Positions 4,755 to 5,224 of a DNA stretch of 5,224 bases are shown one piece after another (the stretch's first letter is position 1; each line of letters opens with the position of its first letter). The stretch comes from JBDGRJ01 sp042218065 (lineage in GTDB: Bacteria; Patescibacteriota; Patescibacteriia; Magasanikbacterales; UBA922). Location of the stretch: assembly GCA_042218065.1 (NCBI GenBank), contig JBDGRL010000037.1:1-5224 (forward strand), given 5' to 3'. The translations under genes were made by a program, and so were the position numbers. The notes beneath the pieces are model-generated. The model made no database searches. It worked only from the letters and a program-made list of their open reading frames with translations, and had not been told where the DNA came from.

Positions 4755-5102
4755 ATGCCAAGAGTAAAAAACAGTACAACCACTATCAAAAAAAGACGAA
4801 AGATAATGAAAAAAGTAAAGGGGTATGAAGGAGGTCAGAAGAATTTGTTTCGAGCAGCTAAACAAGCTGCAACCAGAGCTGGTCATCAAGCCTACAAAGG
4901 AAGAAAAGAAAAGAAACGAGAGATGAGAAGATTATGGAATGTTAGAATTAATGCTGCTGTAAGAAATCATGATATGAGCTATAGCGAATTTACAGGACTT
5001 AAGAGAAAAAAAGATGTCGAATTAAACAGAAAAATGTTGTCAGAAATTGCTGCTGAAAAACCAGAAGTCTTTGAAAATATAGTAAAGTTCGTTCAAGAAT
5101 AA
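4755..5102 (+). CDS. rplT: 50S ribosomal protein L20
   Basis: L20 binds 23S rRNA early in 50S assembly, and in several bacteria it also represses its own operon. The 115 residues are slightly short for the family (about 117-120). They contain its landmarks in order: MPRVKNSTTTIKKRRKIMKKVKGYEGGQKNLFRAAKQAATRAG (1-43), AYKGRKEKKREMRRLWNVRINAAVRNHDMSYSEFTGLKRKKDVELNRKMLSEIA (46-99). The usual forms are YRxRRxRKRxFRxLWIxRINAAxR and LSYSxFIxGLKxAxIxLNRKxLxxLA. The TGLKRK segment appears to lack one residue relative to that pattern. The start is ATG at 4755, 34 nt after rpmI. No intrinsic terminator is seen behind it. Confidence 0.96.
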   Translation: MPRVKNSTTTIKKRRKIMKKVKGYEGGQKNLFRAAKQAATRAGHQAYKGRKEKKREMRRLWNVRINAAVRNHDMSYSEFTGLKRKKDVELNRKMLSEIAAEKPEVFENIVKFVQE

Positions 5103-5120
5103 AATAAGCTTGAGGGGGTG

Positions 5121-5149
5121 TTGACAAAGTTCTAAAGATGTGTTATGAT
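5121..5149 (+). promoter_or_regulatory. Strong extended -10 promoter downstream of rplT
   Basis: TTGACA (5121-5126) is a perfect -35 box. A 17-bp spacer ends in TGT, and TATGAT (5144-5149) follows, one mismatch from consensus with the extended -10 TGn. This is the best promoter in the window. Transcription should begin near 5156-5158, at the sharp change from AT-rich to GC-rich sequence. It lies only 18 bp after the rplT stop. Confidence 0.85.
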
Positions 5150-5155
5150 TTTATA

Positions 5156-5224
5156 ACGCCGTGAGCCCTTGAATCGTTCGGCTGCGGCTGGGGTGCCCCC
5201 TCCTTCACCCATCATGCCGTGGGC
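5156..5224 (+). ncRNA. 5' part of a GC-rich transcript, probably a structured RNA (SRP RNA possible)
   Basis: From about 5156 the sequence is very GC-rich compared with the preceding genes and holds no plausible coding start: GTG at 5161 is followed by Ser, Pro, stop. A GGGG (5191-5194) / CCCC (5197-5200) mini-hairpin and an imperfect direct repeat (GCCGTGAGC at 5158-5166, GCCGTGGGC at 5216-5224) are visible. A near-consensus promoter right in front and high GC in an AT-rich genome are typical of stable RNAs. The 3' end GCCGTGGGC would fit the 5' strand of SRP RNA helix 8 just before the GGTCAGG/GGAAGG tip, but the diagnostic part is outside the window. No RNase P (GAGGAAAGTCC) or tRNA feature is seen. 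Confidence 0.4.

Noticed and set aside
1..5224. UGA recoding (Gly), as in some CPR lineages
   Set aside because: All complete genes read through without in-frame TGA and end in TAA, so nothing supports it.
1..5224. CRISPR array, toxin-antitoxin pair or transposase gene
   Set aside because: No regularly spaced repeats, no such paired small genes and no DDE or HUH motifs were found on either strand.
5156..5224. RNase P RNA, tRNA or riboswitch at the right edge
   Set aside because: The RNase P core GAGGAAAGTCC, tRNA arms and common riboswitch cores are not visible in these bases.

Overview
The window looks like part of a small, AT-rich bacterial genome. I favour a Patescibacteria/CPR-type organism, at moderate to low confidence. 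The reasons are compact, nearly abutting genes, TAA as every visible stop codon, start codons without a clear Shine-Dalgarno sequence, Lys/Glu/Ile-rich proteins, and a one-piece tmRNA with an unusual long tag. The promoters are of the ordinary sigma-70 type (TTGACA/TATGAT-like). That argues against Bacteroidota, which also lack Shine-Dalgarno sequences. No in-frame UGA is seen in any accepted gene, so there is no sign of the UGA=Gly code.

Left half (1-2872, minus strand): a four-gene envelope cluster read right to left. In transcription order it holds a single-pass membrane protein with a charged coil-like tail (2872-2393), a polytopic membrane protein of unknown function (2391-1609), a membrane-anchored HtrA-like protein whose catalytic triad appears to be lost but whose PDZ domain remains (1607-570), and a Wzz-type polysaccharide chain-length/co-polymerase protein that runs off the left edge (568-1). 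All three gene junctions have the same form, TAA, one base, ATG, so this is almost certainly one translationally coupled operon. It probably serves surface polysaccharide or envelope assembly, but only the Wzz gene says so directly.

Centre (2873-3918): a 60-bp divergent promoter region separates this cluster from a rightward translation-quality-control and ribosome block. smpB is followed by a 126-bp spacer holding a striking 96-nt inverted-repeat structure with a GC-rich core, and then by ssrA (tmRNA). The tmRNA is well supported by its acceptor stem, T-arm, P2 helix, PK1 pseudoknot and a 23-codon tag frame ending in ALSPAPAVA.

Right part (3919-5224): infC (IF-3, apparent TTG start), rpmI (L35) and rplT (L20) in the classical order, starting only 35 nt after the tmRNA. 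After rplT, a near-perfect extended -10 promoter drives a GC-rich transcript that leaves the window. It is probably the 5' part of a stable structured RNA. SRP RNA is my best guess but cannot be proved here.

The strongest candidates for something undescribed are the 96-nt structured element between smpB and ssrA, the pseudo-HtrA/Wzz membrane operon, and the smpB-ssrA-infC-rpmI-rplT run with no visible internal promoter.
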